This document shows positions 28,488-37,817 of a DNA stretch of 64,000 nucleotides, piece by piece. The stretch comes from Xylanibacter caecicola (GTDB lineage Bacteria > Bacteroidota > Bacteroidia > Bacteroidales > Bacteroidaceae): assembly GCF_013166515.1 (NCBI RefSeq), contig NZ_JABKKJ010000011.1:24999-88998 (forward strand). Direction: 5' to 3'. A program made the translations under genes and the position numbers. The stretch's first letter is position 1. Every line of letters begins with the position of its first letter. The notes below the pieces were generated by a model, which worked only from the letters and a program-made list of their open reading frames with translations, had not been told where the DNA came from and made no database searches.

Positions 28488-30218
28488 TTATTTTCCTGCG
28501 GCTTCAATCCACGAAGCAAACATGTCAACTTTAGGATTGTCATATCCCAGCTTGTATTTCTTGTTCACTCCGCACACGTCCTGCTGCAGTTTCTGCGGGT
28601 TAATGTCCTTTATGTCGCTCACAAGATAGTACCCACACTTGTTGAACACCGGTATCCAGCATTCCGGAACGCCTATGGCTTCCCATTCGGCAACTGTGCT
28701 TTTCGGTGCTTTCTTCTCCGGTCTCATCTGCGGGAAGAACAGTACTTCCTGTATATACGTCTTGCCTGTCATGAGCATAACGAGGCGGTCTATGCCTATT
28801 CCTATACCGGATGTTGGCGGCATACCGTACTGAAGGGCGCGCAAGAAGTCCTGATCTATTATCATAGCCTCATCGTCTCCTTTGTCTGCAAGTTTCATCT
28901 GTTCCTTGAAACGCTCCTCCTGATCTATAGGGTCGTTAAGCTCCGAATATGCGTTTGCAAGCTCTTTGCCGTTCACCATCAGTTCAAAACGTTCCGTAAG
29001 TCCCGGCTTGCTGCGGTGCATCTTTGTCAATGGCGACATTTCAACGGGGTAATCGGTGATGAATGTAGGCTGTATGAATGTGCCTTCGCAGAACTCTCCG
29101 AATATCTCGTCTATGAGTTTGCCTTTGCCCATGGTGTCGTCTATCTCCATATCGAGCTTCTTGCACACTTCCCTTATTTCGCTTTCGTCCATGCCGTTGA
29201 GGTCATATCCGGTCTTTTCCTTTATGGCATCGAGTATCGGAAGACGTCTGTACGGAGCCTTGAAGCTCACTATGTTGCCATCGATTTCACGCTCGGTACT
29301 GCCGTTTACGGCAATACATATCGTTTCAAGAAGCTTTTCCGTGAACGACATCATCCAGTTATAATCCTTGTACTGCACATAAAGTTCCATACATGTGAAC
29401 TCCGGATTATGATTTCTGTCCATTCCCTCGTTGCGGAAGTTCTTTCCTATCTCGTAAACGCCCTCGAAGCCTCCCACGATAAGACGCTTCAGATACAGTT
29501 CCGTTGCGATACGCATGTACATATCGGTGTTAAGCGCATTGAAATGCGTTATGAACGGGCGCGCGCTCGCGCCGCCTGCGATGCTCTGCAGTGTGGGTGT
29601 CTCCACTTCGGTGTATCCTGCCTCGTCAAGAACGCGGCGCAGTGTCCTTACTACTGTGGCACGTTTCAAGAACGTATCCTTGACGCCGTCGTTTACAACC
29701 AAGTCCACATATCTCCGACGATAACGCAGTTCCGGGTCGTCGAACTTGTCGTATGCCACACCGTCCTTATACTTGACGATAGGCAGCGGCTTAAGACTCT
29801 TGGACAAAACCGTAAGACTGTTGGCGTGAACCGATATCTCGCCTGTCTGTGTTCTGAACACAAAACCTTTTATACCTATAAAGTCTCCAATGTCGAGCAG
29901 ACGTTTGAACACCTTATTATATATATCCTTGTCTTCGCCGGGGCAAATATCGTCCCTGGTGATGTATACCTGTATTCTTCCTTTCGAGTCCTGTATTTCC
30001 GCAAACGATGCCTTTCCCATTACACGGCGGCTCATAAGTCGTCCGGCGATGCACACTTCGCGCTTGTCGTCCTCATCTTTGAAGCCGTCTTTTATATCGG
30101 TAGAAAAAGCATCTGTTGGAAACTCGGCTGCCGGATACGGGTCTATCCCCATGTCACGCAGCTCCTGTAGGCTTTGGCGTCTGCCTATTTCCTGTTCACT
30201 CAGTTCTAATATGTTCAT
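28488..30218 (-). CDS. lysS: Lysine--tRNA ligase (class II)
   Basis: Charges tRNA-Lys. The 576-residue protein has an N-terminal OB-fold anticodon domain (about 55-175; VCIAGRLMSRRVMGKASFAEIQD) and a class II catalytic domain. Motif 2 is visible as KNFRNEGMDRNHNPEFTCMELY, and motif 3 as GIGIGIDRLVMLMTG. An extra ~70-residue C-terminal tail after motif 3 is common in Bacteroidota LysRS. The start MNILELSEQEIGRRQ is the first in-frame ATG. Confidence 0.97.
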   Translation of the reverse strand: MNILELSEQEIGRRQSLQELRDMGIDPYPAAEFPTDAFSTDIKDGFKDEDDKREVCIAGRLMSRRVMGKASFAEIQDSKGRIQVYITRDDICPGEDKDIYNKVFKRLLDIGDFIGIKGFVFRTQTGEISVHANSLTVLSKSLKPLPIVKYKDGVAYDKFDDPELRYRRRYVDLVVNDGVKDTFLKRATVVRTLRRVLDEAGYTEVETPTLQSIAGGASARPFITHFNALNTDMYMRIATELYLKRLIVGGFEGVYEIGKNFRNEGMDRNHNPEFTCMELYVQYKDYNWMMSFTEKLLETICIAVNGSTEREIDGNIVSFKAPYRRLPILDAIKEKTGYDLNGMDESEIREVCKKLDMEIDDTMGKGKLIDEIFGEFCEGTFIQPTFITDYPVEMSPLTKMHRSKPGLTERFELMVNGKELANAYSELNDPIDQEERFKEQMKLADKGDDEAMIIDQDFLRALQYGMPPTSGIGIGIDRLVMLMTGKTYIQEVLFFPQMRPEKKAPKSTVAEWEAIGVPECWIPVFNKCGYYLVSDIKDINPQKLQQDVCGVNKKYKLGYDNPKVDMFASWIEAAGK

Positions 30219-30363
30219 CTTTTACTTTGAAAATATTCACTTCTTGGGTGCAAATTTAATAAATAAATCTGAAAGCGCATTGTATTTTCATGCTTTATTT
30301 CTATTGAGTAACAGAGCTGTCTGCGGCTGCAGGGCTTGGTGTGGGATATATCTGATAACGAAA

Positions 30364-30523
30364 AGGTGTGTCAAAATAAGGAGATATAGGAAGATAAAAG
30401 GAGATAAGGGAAGATAAAAGACAAATGTTTTGTTGTTTCATATATGACTATTGTCCTTTATCTTCTGTTGCCTTGGCAACATATCTTCTATTATCTCCCT
30501 TTATCTCCTTTTTGAAACACCCT
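30364..30523. repeat. Imperfect inverted-repeat element (MITE-like), about 160 bp
   Basis: The ends carry AGGTGTGTCAAAA and TTTTTGAAACACCCT, and the arms repeat GGAGATA/GAAGATA words in complement. It fills the gap between the TonB-type receptor stop and lysS. The terminal word recurs in the hairpin at 49211-49253. It could also terminate the receptor transcript. Confidence 0.6.
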
Positions 30524-30581
30524 CAATGATTTAAAGCGTCCGGAAATGATATTTCCGTTCGTTTTCTCTGTCTTATACTGT

Positions 30582-32786
30582 CTATTTGCGTCCTATAAGG
30601 TCACTGTTGTCTATCGACTTGTTGGTCTTTTTCACGCTTGCGTTAAGAGAACCGAAGCGGTAAGATACACTTATACCGAAATTACGTGCATAGGTTCTGC
30701 TGACATCCCTGCCTATATAGTCGCCGGCTGTTGTATACGACTTGTATTCCGTATATTTACGTCCTATCGGATTGAATGCATAAAGTCTTACGGTAAGCCT
30801 GTCTTGTTTCAAGAACGAGCGCTGTAGCGTAGGGTAATAGAAGTATGTCCCCTTGGAATGACCGTACAGTCCGCTTATACCACTATCGTTTCTACCTCCT
30901 GCCAGTTCCATTCTCAGTTTCCAAGGCAGCTGCTGGGTTATCTGTGAATAAAAGTAGCACACCCATTTCCTGTTGTTCAGTCCCAGATTATCGTTGTAAT
31001 ACTTCATGTTCATCACAGCCCCGTTTATCATGAAGCTTGTTGTCTTTGACAGTTTCCATTTGACATACGCGTTCATCTTCAGTCCGTCCATACATCCTAT
31101 GTTGCCGTATGTCGAGTATACGATGTCGTCTTCCACATAATTATATCCGCTTATCTGGTTGTCTGACCATGCATAGGTGCAGTCGATGTTCATCATAAAA
31201 TCCTGTTTTGTCAGACTGTATGACAGGATTAGCGTGTGCATATTGGCGCTTTCAAGCTCCGAATTGCCGAACGAAACGCTGTTAGGATATCTGTAAACGG
31301 CAGGGTTCAGATATGAAATGCCCGGTCGGTTTATTCGCATGTTGTACTTCAGCTTGATGCTGTTATAGTCGTTTATGCGGTAGTTTGTCGTAATGCCCGG
31401 TATGAAGTCGCCTATGTCCCGTTTGAAATCATCCGCACTTCCGTCCCTGTATTCCGCCTTCATGAAAGCATGTTCATAGCGAAGTCCTGCAATAAATGTC
31501 CACTTGCTTATCTTCATGTTGTATTCTCCGTATGCCGCCGCCACCTGTGTTACATGCGAAAAGTCGGATGCCGGCAACTCTTTTCCGTCGGTGCTTTGTT
31601 CCGATTTGCTGTGATTGTCACGGTAGATGTACTTTGCACCGAGGTTTAAAGTCTGTCCTTTTGTCACAGGTCTTGTCCAGTCAAACTGGACGGTGTGCTC
31701 CATATAAATGTTTTTCGTAAGGTCTTTCCTGTTGGAATATGCAGGATAGTTCAGTACATTATTATAATATATGTCGTTGGCACGTCTCATGTTGGTTGTT
31801 GACAGCATGTACGACAGGTTCAAAGACTCGCCCTTTCTGTGCGTAAGGCGCTGATAGTCTATGTGCCCGTCAAGATCGAGATACTTCTGATAAGAGCCTT
31901 CAAACTTGGAGTTGTATGAGTTTATTATGTTTCCTTCATTGTCTGTCAGCATATATTCGTTGCTGCTCGGGATGCCGATCTTGTATGAAAAGGCATTGAG
32001 CGACAGCGTTATCAGATTAAGGCTGTCTGCCTCGTAACTTGCGTCGAGCCCGAAAGGATGTATGTTTCCGGCATTTGACGACCTGCTTCTTGACACTTCC
32101 TTGTTGCCGCTCTTTATATATGTCTTTTCAGATCTGAAGTCGTAAGTTGTACCGGCTGCCAATTGCCTGTTATACGAATAATATCCCGATGCCGTAAACT
32201 TGCCGGTCTGCACCGTGCTCCATATCGATGAGTACCCGTTACTGCGGCTTATTCCGGTGTTTATGTTTCCCACAATGCCCTTCATGGAGGTGTTGTCTTC
32301 CATTACGATGTTCAGTATTCCGTCCAGTCCCTCACCGTCATACTTTGCTCCCGGTTCGGTTATAACCTCTATTTTCTTTATCATGCTTGCCGGGATAGAC
32401 GACAGTACCTCTTTGGGATTCTTTGAAAAGCTCTGGTTAGGACGCCCGTTCTTGTATATCTTGAAGTTGCTGTTGCCTTTCACTTTTATATTGTTATCGC
32501 CGTCTACCGTTACAAACGGCACCTTTCTTAATATCTCTATGATAGTGCTTGTCTTGGCGTCCTCGTCGTTTTTCACGTCGTATGTCACCTTGTCCGCCTC
32601 GTTCTTTATCAGCGAACGCTGTGCCGTCACGGTCACTTCACCTATACCTATCATCTTTTCCTGTATTCTTGCCGTGTCCGTTGAAAGCGAATCGACCGGT
32701 GTCTTGACGGTGTTTTCCGCAGTCTGTGCCGATGCACAGACTACGGAAAGCGAAAGTAACAAAAGTGTAAAGTATCTATTCATTAT
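30582..32786 (-). CDS. TonB-dependent receptor / outer-membrane beta-barrel protein
   Basis: A 734-residue outer-membrane protein. The start at 32786 (MNRYFTLLLLSLSVVCASAQ) gives a clean signal peptide ending ASAQ; further in-frame ATGs upstream lie in or near the promoter. A plug-like domain covers about 40-150 (GEVTVTAQRSLIKNEADKVTYDV, ending near GEGLDGILNIVM), then a barrel with alternating aromatic strands, ending KKTNKSIDNSDLIGRK. The N-terminal carboxypeptidase-D-like domain typical of SusC is missing, and no SusD neighbour exists, so it looks like the smaller barrel-3 type receptor. Substrate unknown. A ladder of four promoter boxes precedes it. Confidence 0.85.
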   Translation of the reverse strand: MMNRYFTLLLLSLSVVCASAQTAENTVKTPVDSLSTDTARIQEKMIGIGEVTVTAQRSLIKNEADKVTYDVKNDEDAKTSTIIEILRKVPFVTVDGDNNIKVKGNSNFKIYKNGRPNQSFSKNPKEVLSSIPASMIKKIEVITEPGAKYDGEGLDGILNIVMEDNTSMKGIVGNINTGISRSNGYSSIWSTVQTGKFTASGYYSYNRQLAAGTTYDFRSEKTYIKSGNKEVSRSRSSNAGNIHPFGLDASYEADSLNLITLSLNAFSYKIGIPSSNEYMLTDNEGNIINSYNSKFEGSYQKYLDLDGHIDYQRLTHRKGESLNLSYMLSTTNMRRANDIYYNNVLNYPAYSNRKDLTKNIYMEHTVQFDWTRPVTKGQTLNLGAKYIYRDNHSKSEQSTDGKELPASDFSHVTQVAAAYGEYNMKISKWTFIAGLRYEHAFMKAEYRDGSADDFKRDIGDFIPGITTNYRINDYNSIKLKYNMRINRPGISYLNPAVYRYPNSVSFGNSELESANMHTLILSYSLTKQDFMMNIDCTYAWSDNQISGYNYVEDDIVYSTYGNIGCMDGLKMNAYVKWKLSKTTSFMINGAVMNMKYYNDNLGLNNRKWVCYFYSQITQQLPWKLRMELAGGRNDSGISGLYGHSKGTYFYYPTLQRSFLKQDRLTVRLYAFNPIGRKYTEYKSYTTAGDYIGRDVSRTYARNFGISVSYRFGSLNASVKKTNKSIDNSDLIGRK

Positions 32787-32810
32787 CATTATGTTTTTGG
32801 TTCTCATGAT

Positions 32811-33017
32811 GCAAATATAACGCAAACCGAATGCAATCAAACTTGCTTGAAATTGCTGAGGTGCAGCTTATCTTATGCAAAGATAATGCAAACCGAATGC
32901 AATCAAACTTGCTTGAAATTGCTGAGGTGCAGCTTATCTTATGCAAAGATAATGCAAACCGAATGCAATCAAACTTGCTTGAAATTGCTGAGGTGCAGCT
33001 TATCTTATGCAAATGTA
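32811..33017 (-). promoter_or_regulatory. Tandem 66-bp promoter repeats upstream of the receptor gene
   Basis: Three near-identical 66-bp modules start at 32822, 32888 and 32954. On the minus strand, boxes fitting TAnnTTTGC fall at 32811-32819 (TATATTTGC), 32877-32885 and 32943-32951 (TATCTTTGC), and 33009-33017 (TACATTTGC), each exactly 66 bases apart. A TTTG lies about 18 bases upstream of the internal boxes. Each box sits in a small dyad (TTATCTT...AAGATAA). The repeat reads as open frames on both strands only because 66 is a multiple of three. Confidence 0.75.
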
Positions 33018-33339
33018 TGTAATTATTATTATAAACTCGCCACCCCCCCCGATTTATGTTTTATTAACATATTGCGAAAGGTAAATCCATCGGGGTGGAT
33101 CACAGATGTTTACGTTTTCCATATTTTTATGTATGAATATCATTATATAGCCGATAAAACGGCGTTTTTCAATGTTCAGTACATCCTCTTTACGCAGAGT
33201 GGATAGTTTTGTGACACTATTATTTTTCATTTAACATTATTTTAAACGGGAAAGGGGCTGAAAATTGAAAGTAAACATACTGTTTTAGTAACATTTTATG
33301 CAGGTTCTATACAGTTCGGTTTTAAACTTTAATTTTACA
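33018..33339. other. Intergenic with a C8 tract and short dyads; no gene seen
   Basis: An eight-C run lies at 33043-33050, next to CGAT, and is partly complementary to ATCGGGGTGG near 33090. I see no coding frame of note. Confidence 0.4.
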
Positions 33340-33449
33340 AAGCGTTATTCTTTCGGATTGAAAAGCATAGCTTTAGCACTCCCAAATGCCACCTTTAAGA
33401 GTGCTAAAGGTGGCATTTGGGAGTGTAAAAGGTCACGTCTTGAAATGCC
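33340..33449. repeat. 22-bp periodic dyad array with a 21-bp perfect hairpin
   Basis: Units start at 33340, 33362, 33384, 33406 and 33428; each opens with AAG or AAA. Arms 33377-33397 and 33405-33425 are perfectly complementary over 21 bases with a 7-base loop. The words AAAGCATAGCTTT and AAAGGTGGCAT also occur in the array at 18033-18164. Confidence 0.8.
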
Positions 33450-33498
33450 ATATATCATGTTTGTCATATTTTTATTTTGCGTTATGGCGTGTTTGTAG

Positions 33499-33507
33499 TA
33501 ATTTTGC
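33499..33507 (+). promoter_or_regulatory. Probable promoter of the menaquinone operon
   Basis: TAATTTTGC fits TAnnTTTGC, with TTTTG 19 bases upstream (ending 33479), the usual Bacteroidota spacing. The first gene starts at 33528. Confidence 0.65.
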
Positions 33508-33527
33508 ATATATATAAACAGGTGTTT

Positions 33528-33947
33528 ATGAATATAGACGATATAAAGAAAATAATAGAAACGCGTCCCAATCTGTCGACGGCTCTCGGCATGGAGTTCA
33601 TTTCCACACCCGATGACGACATGTGTATGGCAACAATGAAGGTCGACGAGCGCAACCGTCAGCCTTTCGGATTTCTCAGTGGCGGTGCCTCATTGGCACT
33701 TGCAGAGAATGTGGCAGGCGTTGGTTCCACCGCATTGTGCCCCGGAAAGATATGCGTGGGCATAAGTGTGAGCGGCGAACATGTCAAAGCTGTGGCAGAG
33801 GGAGACACCGTTACGGCGCTGGCACATCTTGTGAGCAAAGGGCGGAAGCTGCATGTGTGGGATGTGAACATCACCGACTCGGCAGGCGATCTTATTTCTA
33901 CCGTTCACGTTACGAACTATGTCATAACGCCCAAAAAGCAGCAATGA
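33528..33947 (+). CDS. menI: Hotdog-fold thioesterase, probable DHNA-CoA thioesterase
   Basis: A 139-residue PaaI/YbgC-type hotdog protein. RQPFGFLSGGASLALAE contains the helix and acidic residue typical of the active site, followed by GISVSGEHVKAVAEGDTVTA and LHVWDVNITDSAG. It is the first gene of the operon and overlaps menF by an ATGA junction. Menaquinone synthesis needs a thioesterase to release 1,4-dihydroxy-2-naphthoate after MenB, and related hotdog proteins do this in other bacteria, so the position argues strongly for that role. The sequence alone would only support a generic acyl-CoA thioesterase. An upstream in-frame ATG at 33477 would precede the promoter box. Confidence 0.85.
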   Translation: MNIDDIKKIIETRPNLSTALGMEFISTPDDDMCMATMKVDERNRQPFGFLSGGASLALAENVAGVGSTALCPGKICVGISVSGEHVKAVAEGDTVTALAHLVSKGRKLHVWDVNITDSAGDLISTVHVTNYVITPKKQQ

Positions 33948-35011
33948 GAGAGAGTTATGCAATGTATCGTCTGCCTCATGCAGACCAGTTCACCGTTATA
34001 AGGCAGACGTCGGGAGAGCCGTTGCAACTGCAGTCGTGCGCCGAACTTGCCGGTGTCGAAGGCTTTGTCATGGCTCCTTTCGAGATATCCGCACGCAATC
34101 CCATCCTTGTATTGAAGCCTGACGTTATCGAAGACGTGCAACTTTCGGAAGAAGAGCAAGTTATAGGCGCCATGCTTTCATGCGACTGCGATGAGGAAGA
34201 AAGGCTTTCATACAGCCGGGATTTTGATATTTTCCACCGCCGTCTGGTGTGTGGCGACTTCGGCAAGATAGTGCTTGCGCGCCGTCACGACATGCTTTGC
34301 GACAGTCAGATATCTCCCGAAAGACTTTTCAGGAGGGCATGCAACATGTATCCCCGTATGTTTGTGGCACTGGTATCCACACCTGTTTCAGGCACATGGC
34401 TCATGGCTACGCCCGAAATACTGCTCGAAGGCGAGGGCAGACATTGGCATACAATGGCTCTTGCCGGCACAATGAAACTGGAAGGACAGCAGTTGCTTTT
34501 CGACATTCCTGCAGGAAGTCGCAATGATAATGGTAGCATAGAATGGAGTGAAAAGAACAGATGCGAGCAGCGTATCGTTGCAAAATATATTGCAGAATGC
34601 CTCGGGAAATACTCCGATGAAATGGTTGAAAACGGTCCTTATAAGTCAAGGGCGGGCAACATTGTGCACCTTCGCAGTGATTTCAGCTTTGTTCTTCGCA
34701 ATGGAGAGTGCATAGGAAATCTCATAAACGACCTGCATCCCACTCCTGCCGTGTGCGGACTGCCCAAGGCGGAAACATACGGTTTCATCGTGAAAAACGA
34801 GCATGGCGACCGCAACTATTACAGCGGTTTCGCCGGACCGTGGCTTAAAAGTTCACGAAGTCATTTGTACGTGTCGCTGAGATGTATGCAAATAGAAGAC
34901 CGCAGGTATCGTATGTATGCAGGAGGAGGACTGCTTGCCGACAGCATAGAGCAGCAGGAATGGGATGAGACGGAAGCAAAATTAGAGACGATGAAGGGTG
35001 TTTTCGGATGA
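33944..35011 (+). CDS. menF: Isochorismate synthase
   Basis: Converts chorismate to isochorismate, the entry to menaquinone. At 355 residues it is short, with a reduced N-terminal part, as in other Bacteroidales. The chorismate-binding core is visible: FGKIVLARRH, WLMATPEILLE, TMALAGTMKL, SEKNRCEQRIVAKYI and LHPTPAVCGLPK near the end. The start at 33944 overlaps the thioesterase stop; in-frame codons further upstream lie inside that gene in another frame and are not used. Chorismate supply genes aroB and aroE are also in this window. Confidence 0.93.
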   Translation: MRESYAMYRLPHADQFTVIRQTSGEPLQLQSCAELAGVEGFVMAPFEISARNPILVLKPDVIEDVQLSEEEQVIGAMLSCDCDEEERLSYSRDFDIFHRRLVCGDFGKIVLARRHDMLCDSQISPERLFRRACNMYPRMFVALVSTPVSGTWLMATPEILLEGEGRHWHTMALAGTMKLEGQQLLFDIPAGSRNDNGSIEWSEKNRCEQRIVAKYIAECLGKYSDEMVENGPYKSRAGNIVHLRSDFSFVLRNGECIGNLINDLHPTPAVCGLPKAETYGFIVKNEHGDRNYYSGFAGPWLKSSRSHLYVSLRCMQIEDRRYRMYAGGGLLADSIEQQEWDETEAKLETMKGVFG

Positions 35012-35089
35012 CATTTCCTATATATTAGCTTACACATTATATTATATATACAGACGGAAACCTTAAAAAACGAATGGCATAATACACCA

Positions 35090-36787
35090 ATGTTCAGCAA
35101 TAAAGAAAACATTAACATGCTCACAACGCTGCTCGTAGCGCATGGCATACGCCATGTCGTTGTCTGTCCGGGCAGCCGTAACGCTCCTCTGATACACAAT
35201 TTCAACGAGTGCGATGCACTGCAGTGCCACCCCGTAACCGATGAAAGGAGTGCGGGATTTTATGCCCTCGGCATGGCACAGGCATCGGGTAGCCCCGTGG
35301 CGGTGTGCGTCACATCGGGCACGGCATTGCTAAATCTTGCCCCTGCAGTGGCTGAAGCCTTTTATCTTAAGTTGCCGTTGGTGGTCGTTTCTGCCGACCG
35401 TCCCGCAGCTTTCATAGACCAACTCGACGGTCAGACGCTGCCTCAGGACAACGCTTTAGGCTGTTTTTCAAGAAAGTCGATAAGCGTTCAGGAACCTTGC
35501 GACGACACCGGTCGCTGGCACTGCAACCGTATGATAAACGAAACGCTGCTCGAATGTGTGCGCAACGGCGGCGGTCCGGTCCATATAAACGTGCCCGTTT
35601 CAGAGCCGCTTTTCAACTTCACCACTCCCTCTCTGCCTGTAGAAAGGGTTATAAGGCGGATTGAGCCGGTCGCTGACACGGTGTCTTTGGAAGATACTCT
35701 CGTTGCGTCGTTCATCAGGGCACGCAGACCGATGATAGTGATAGGGCAGATGAAGCGGGACAGAATGCCGCATGACATTATCGAAACGTTGTCAAAACGC
35801 GCCGTGATTATAAGCGAGTCGCTTGCCTACACTTTGCACATAATGCATTTCGACGAAGCGATAAGTTCGCTGAAAGACATTGATGAATACTTGCCGGACT
35901 TCATACTTTACATAGGCGGAACGTTGGTTTCCAAGCGTATCAAGGCTTTCTTGCGCAAGGCACAGGATGCCGATGTGTGGCGGATAGACGATGACGGAGA
36001 CATTCATGATACGTTCATGAACCTTAGAACCGTGGTGCAAGGCAGGCACGAGGATGCGCTTGCGCTGTTGGCAGATGCGTGCGGTGACACACGGGAGTGT
36101 GCTTATGCAGGGCAATGGAACGGCATTCTGAATACCGCCGCGCAGTGTGCCGCCGACTATGAGCCTGCCTTTTCACAGATGGCTGTGGTGAAATATTTTG
36201 AAGAACAGCTTGAAGACATGGACTATGACTATGATGTGTACTATGGCAACAGTTCTTCCGTGAGACTGGCAAATATCTATGCCGACCATCATGTCTTCTG
36301 CAACCGGGGCGTAAACGGCATAGAAGGCAGCCTTTCAGTTGCCGCCGGGCACTCCGTTGTATGCAGAAGAATGGTGTTCTGTGTCATAGGCGACCTCAGT
36401 TTCATGTACGACAGTAATGCCCTTTGGAACGTCTGTTTGCACGGTAATCTGCGTATAATACTGTTGAACAACGGTTGCGGTGGCATATTCTACGGTCTAA
36501 AAGGACTTGAGAAAAGTCCGTCGCTCGACAATATGGTTGCCGGCAAGCACGCGGCAAGCGCACAAGGCGTATGCGCGCAGAACGATATAGGTTATCTTAA
36601 GGCGACCGACATGAGTGAAATGCAGATAGGCATCGTTACGCTTCTTACATCGGAAACTTCGCGTCCCATGGTTCTCGAAGTGTTTACCGATGCCTTTGAG
36701 GACAAGAAGGCATTGGATGAGTATTACAGAAAGATAGTCGGGACAATTCGGGAGGGTGTTGCAAAACCTGAATTTATTCCACGGTAG
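35090..36787 (+). CDS. menD: 2-succinyl-5-enolpyruvyl-6-hydroxy-3-cyclohexene-1-carboxylate synthase
   Basis: A thiamine-diphosphate enzyme joining 2-oxoglutarate to isochorismate (SEPHCHC synthase). The 565 residues match MenD. The N-terminal segment shows HVVVCPGSRNAPL and the TSGTALLNLAPAV region. The C-terminal TPP-binding GDLSFMYDSNAL...LNNGCGGIF (about 443-465) is clear. The gap to menF is 78 bases. The stop codon coincides with the left end of an inverted-repeat element (36784-36893), which has inserted at, or forms, the gene's 3' boundary. Confidence 0.96.
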   Translation: MFSNKENINMLTTLLVAHGIRHVVVCPGSRNAPLIHNFNECDALQCHPVTDERSAGFYALGMAQASGSPVAVCVTSGTALLNLAPAVAEAFYLKLPLVVVSADRPAAFIDQLDGQTLPQDNALGCFSRKSISVQEPCDDTGRWHCNRMINETLLECVRNGGGPVHINVPVSEPLFNFTTPSLPVERVIRRIEPVADTVSLEDTLVASFIRARRPMIVIGQMKRDRMPHDIIETLSKRAVIISESLAYTLHIMHFDEAISSLKDIDEYLPDFILYIGGTLVSKRIKAFLRKAQDADVWRIDDDGDIHDTFMNLRTVVQGRHEDALALLADACGDTRECAYAGQWNGILNTAAQCAADYEPAFSQMAVVKYFEEQLEDMDYDYDVYYGNSSSVRLANIYADHHVFCNRGVNGIEGSLSVAAGHSVVCRRMVFCVIGDLSFMYDSNALWNVCLHGNLRIILLNNGCGGIFYGLKGLEKSPSLDNMVAGKHAASAQGVCAQNDIGYLKATDMSEMQIGIVTLLTSETSRPMVLEVFTDAFEDKKALDEYYRKIVGTIREGVAKPEFIPR

Positions 36788-36893
36788 GGACATATTTTTC
36801 ACTTCGTTCAACAACACGTCTTGTATTTGTCCGCCAAATAAGCATTGAATATCAATATGTTATAAGCGGACAAATACAAGAATATGTCCTTAC
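36784..36893. repeat. Inverted-repeat element (MITE-like), copy 1
   Basis: A 110-bp element with ends GTAGGGACATAT and ATATGTCCTTAC. Inner arms CTTGTATTTGTCCGC (36820-36834) and its complement (36866-36880) are perfect. A second copy lies at 44328-44424. It sits between menD and menB in the operon, overlapping the menD stop. Confidence 0.8.
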
Positions 36894-36974
36894 TCTAACT
36901 TAAAGAATGGAGTATTGCAACACCCTCGGTTGACGAAATATACTTTTAGTTATTAAAATTAAAAACATTGAGAT

Positions 36975-37796
36975 ATGAACAAGAGAGAATGGAAAACCAT
37001 CAGAGAGTTTGAAGAGATATTGTTTGAAGAATATAACGGCATAGCAAAGATAACCATTAACCGTCCGCGCTACCGCAACGCCTTTACCCCCAAGACAACG
37101 TGGGAGCTGTCCCAAGCATTCTCGTTGTGCAGGGAAATGCAGGACATAAGCGTGGTTCTTCTCACGGGAGCGGGAGATATGGCATTCTGTTCCGGCGGTG
37201 ACATGAACGTCAAAGGGCGCGGAGGATATATCGATGGCGAAGGTGTGCCGCGCCTTAGCGTGCTTGATGTGCAGATGCAGATACGCCGTTTGCCCAAGCC
37301 GGTGATTGCAATGGTCAACGGATTTGCCATAGGCGGCGGACATGTGCTTCATCTTATGTGCGACCTTACCATAGCGAGCGAGAACGCGATATTCGGACAG
37401 ACGGGACCGAAGGTGGGTTCTTTCGATGCCGGTTTCGGCGCTTCATACCTCGCACGCATAGTGGGACAGAAGAAAGCACGTGAGATATGGTTCCTCTGCC
37501 GCAAGTATTCTGCCGCCGAAGCAGAGCGTATGGGACTTGTAAACAAGGTTGTTCCGCTCGACAGACTTGAAGACGAGTGTGTGGAGTGGGCTGAGACGAT
37601 GATGCAGCATTCGCCCCTTGCACTGCGCATGATAAAGGCTGGACTTAACGCAGAGCTTGACGGACAGGCGGGAATACAGGAACTGGCAGGTGATGCCACC
37701 ATGCTTTATTATTTCCTTGATGAAGCCCAGGAAGGCGGAAAGGCGTTCCTTGAGAAGCGGAAACCGGACTTCAAGAAGTATCCCAAGTTGCCTTGA
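36975..37796 (+). CDS. menB: 1,4-dihydroxy-2-naphthoyl-CoA synthase
   Basis: Closes the second ring of the naphthoquinone from o-succinylbenzoyl-CoA. The 273-residue crotonase-fold protein has [36 protein letters not shown] (oxyanion loop), [19 protein letters not shown] and the [12 protein letters not shown] segment. It is followed by menC after 21 bases. It is separated from menD by 187 bases holding an inverted-repeat element, which could lower or modulate read-through. Confidence 0.97.
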   Translation: MNKREWKTIREFEEILFEEYNGIAKITINRPRYRNAFTPKTTWELSQAFSLCREMQDISVVLLTGAGDMAFCSGGDMNVKGRGGYIDGEGVPRLSVLDVQMQIRRLPKPVIAMVNGFAIGGGHVLHLMCDLTIASENAIFGQTGPKVGSFDAGFGASYLARIVGQKKAREIWFLCRKYSAAEAERMGLVNKVVPLDRLEDECVEWAETMMQHSPLALRMIKAGLNAELDGQAGIQELAGDATMLYYFLDEAQEGGKAFLEKRKPDFKKYPKLP

Positions 37797-37817
37797 TGTT
37801 CACGAATATACCGGTTT

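Noticed and set aside
28482..30170. 562-codon open frame on the plus strand opposite lysS
   Set aside because: It is the complement of lysS, has no recognisable domain, and is rich in His/Cys/Tyr as expected of an antisense shadow.
32776..33022. Repetitive small proteins on both strands (22-residue repeat)
   Set aside because: They arise only because the 66-bp promoter module is a multiple of three with no stops; the modules carry promoter boxes and no separate start context.
33043..33050. C8 tract as a phase-variation switch
   Set aside because: It is intergenic, more than 200 bases from the nearest start codon and outside any promoter box spacing that I can define; a single homopolymer is weak evidence.
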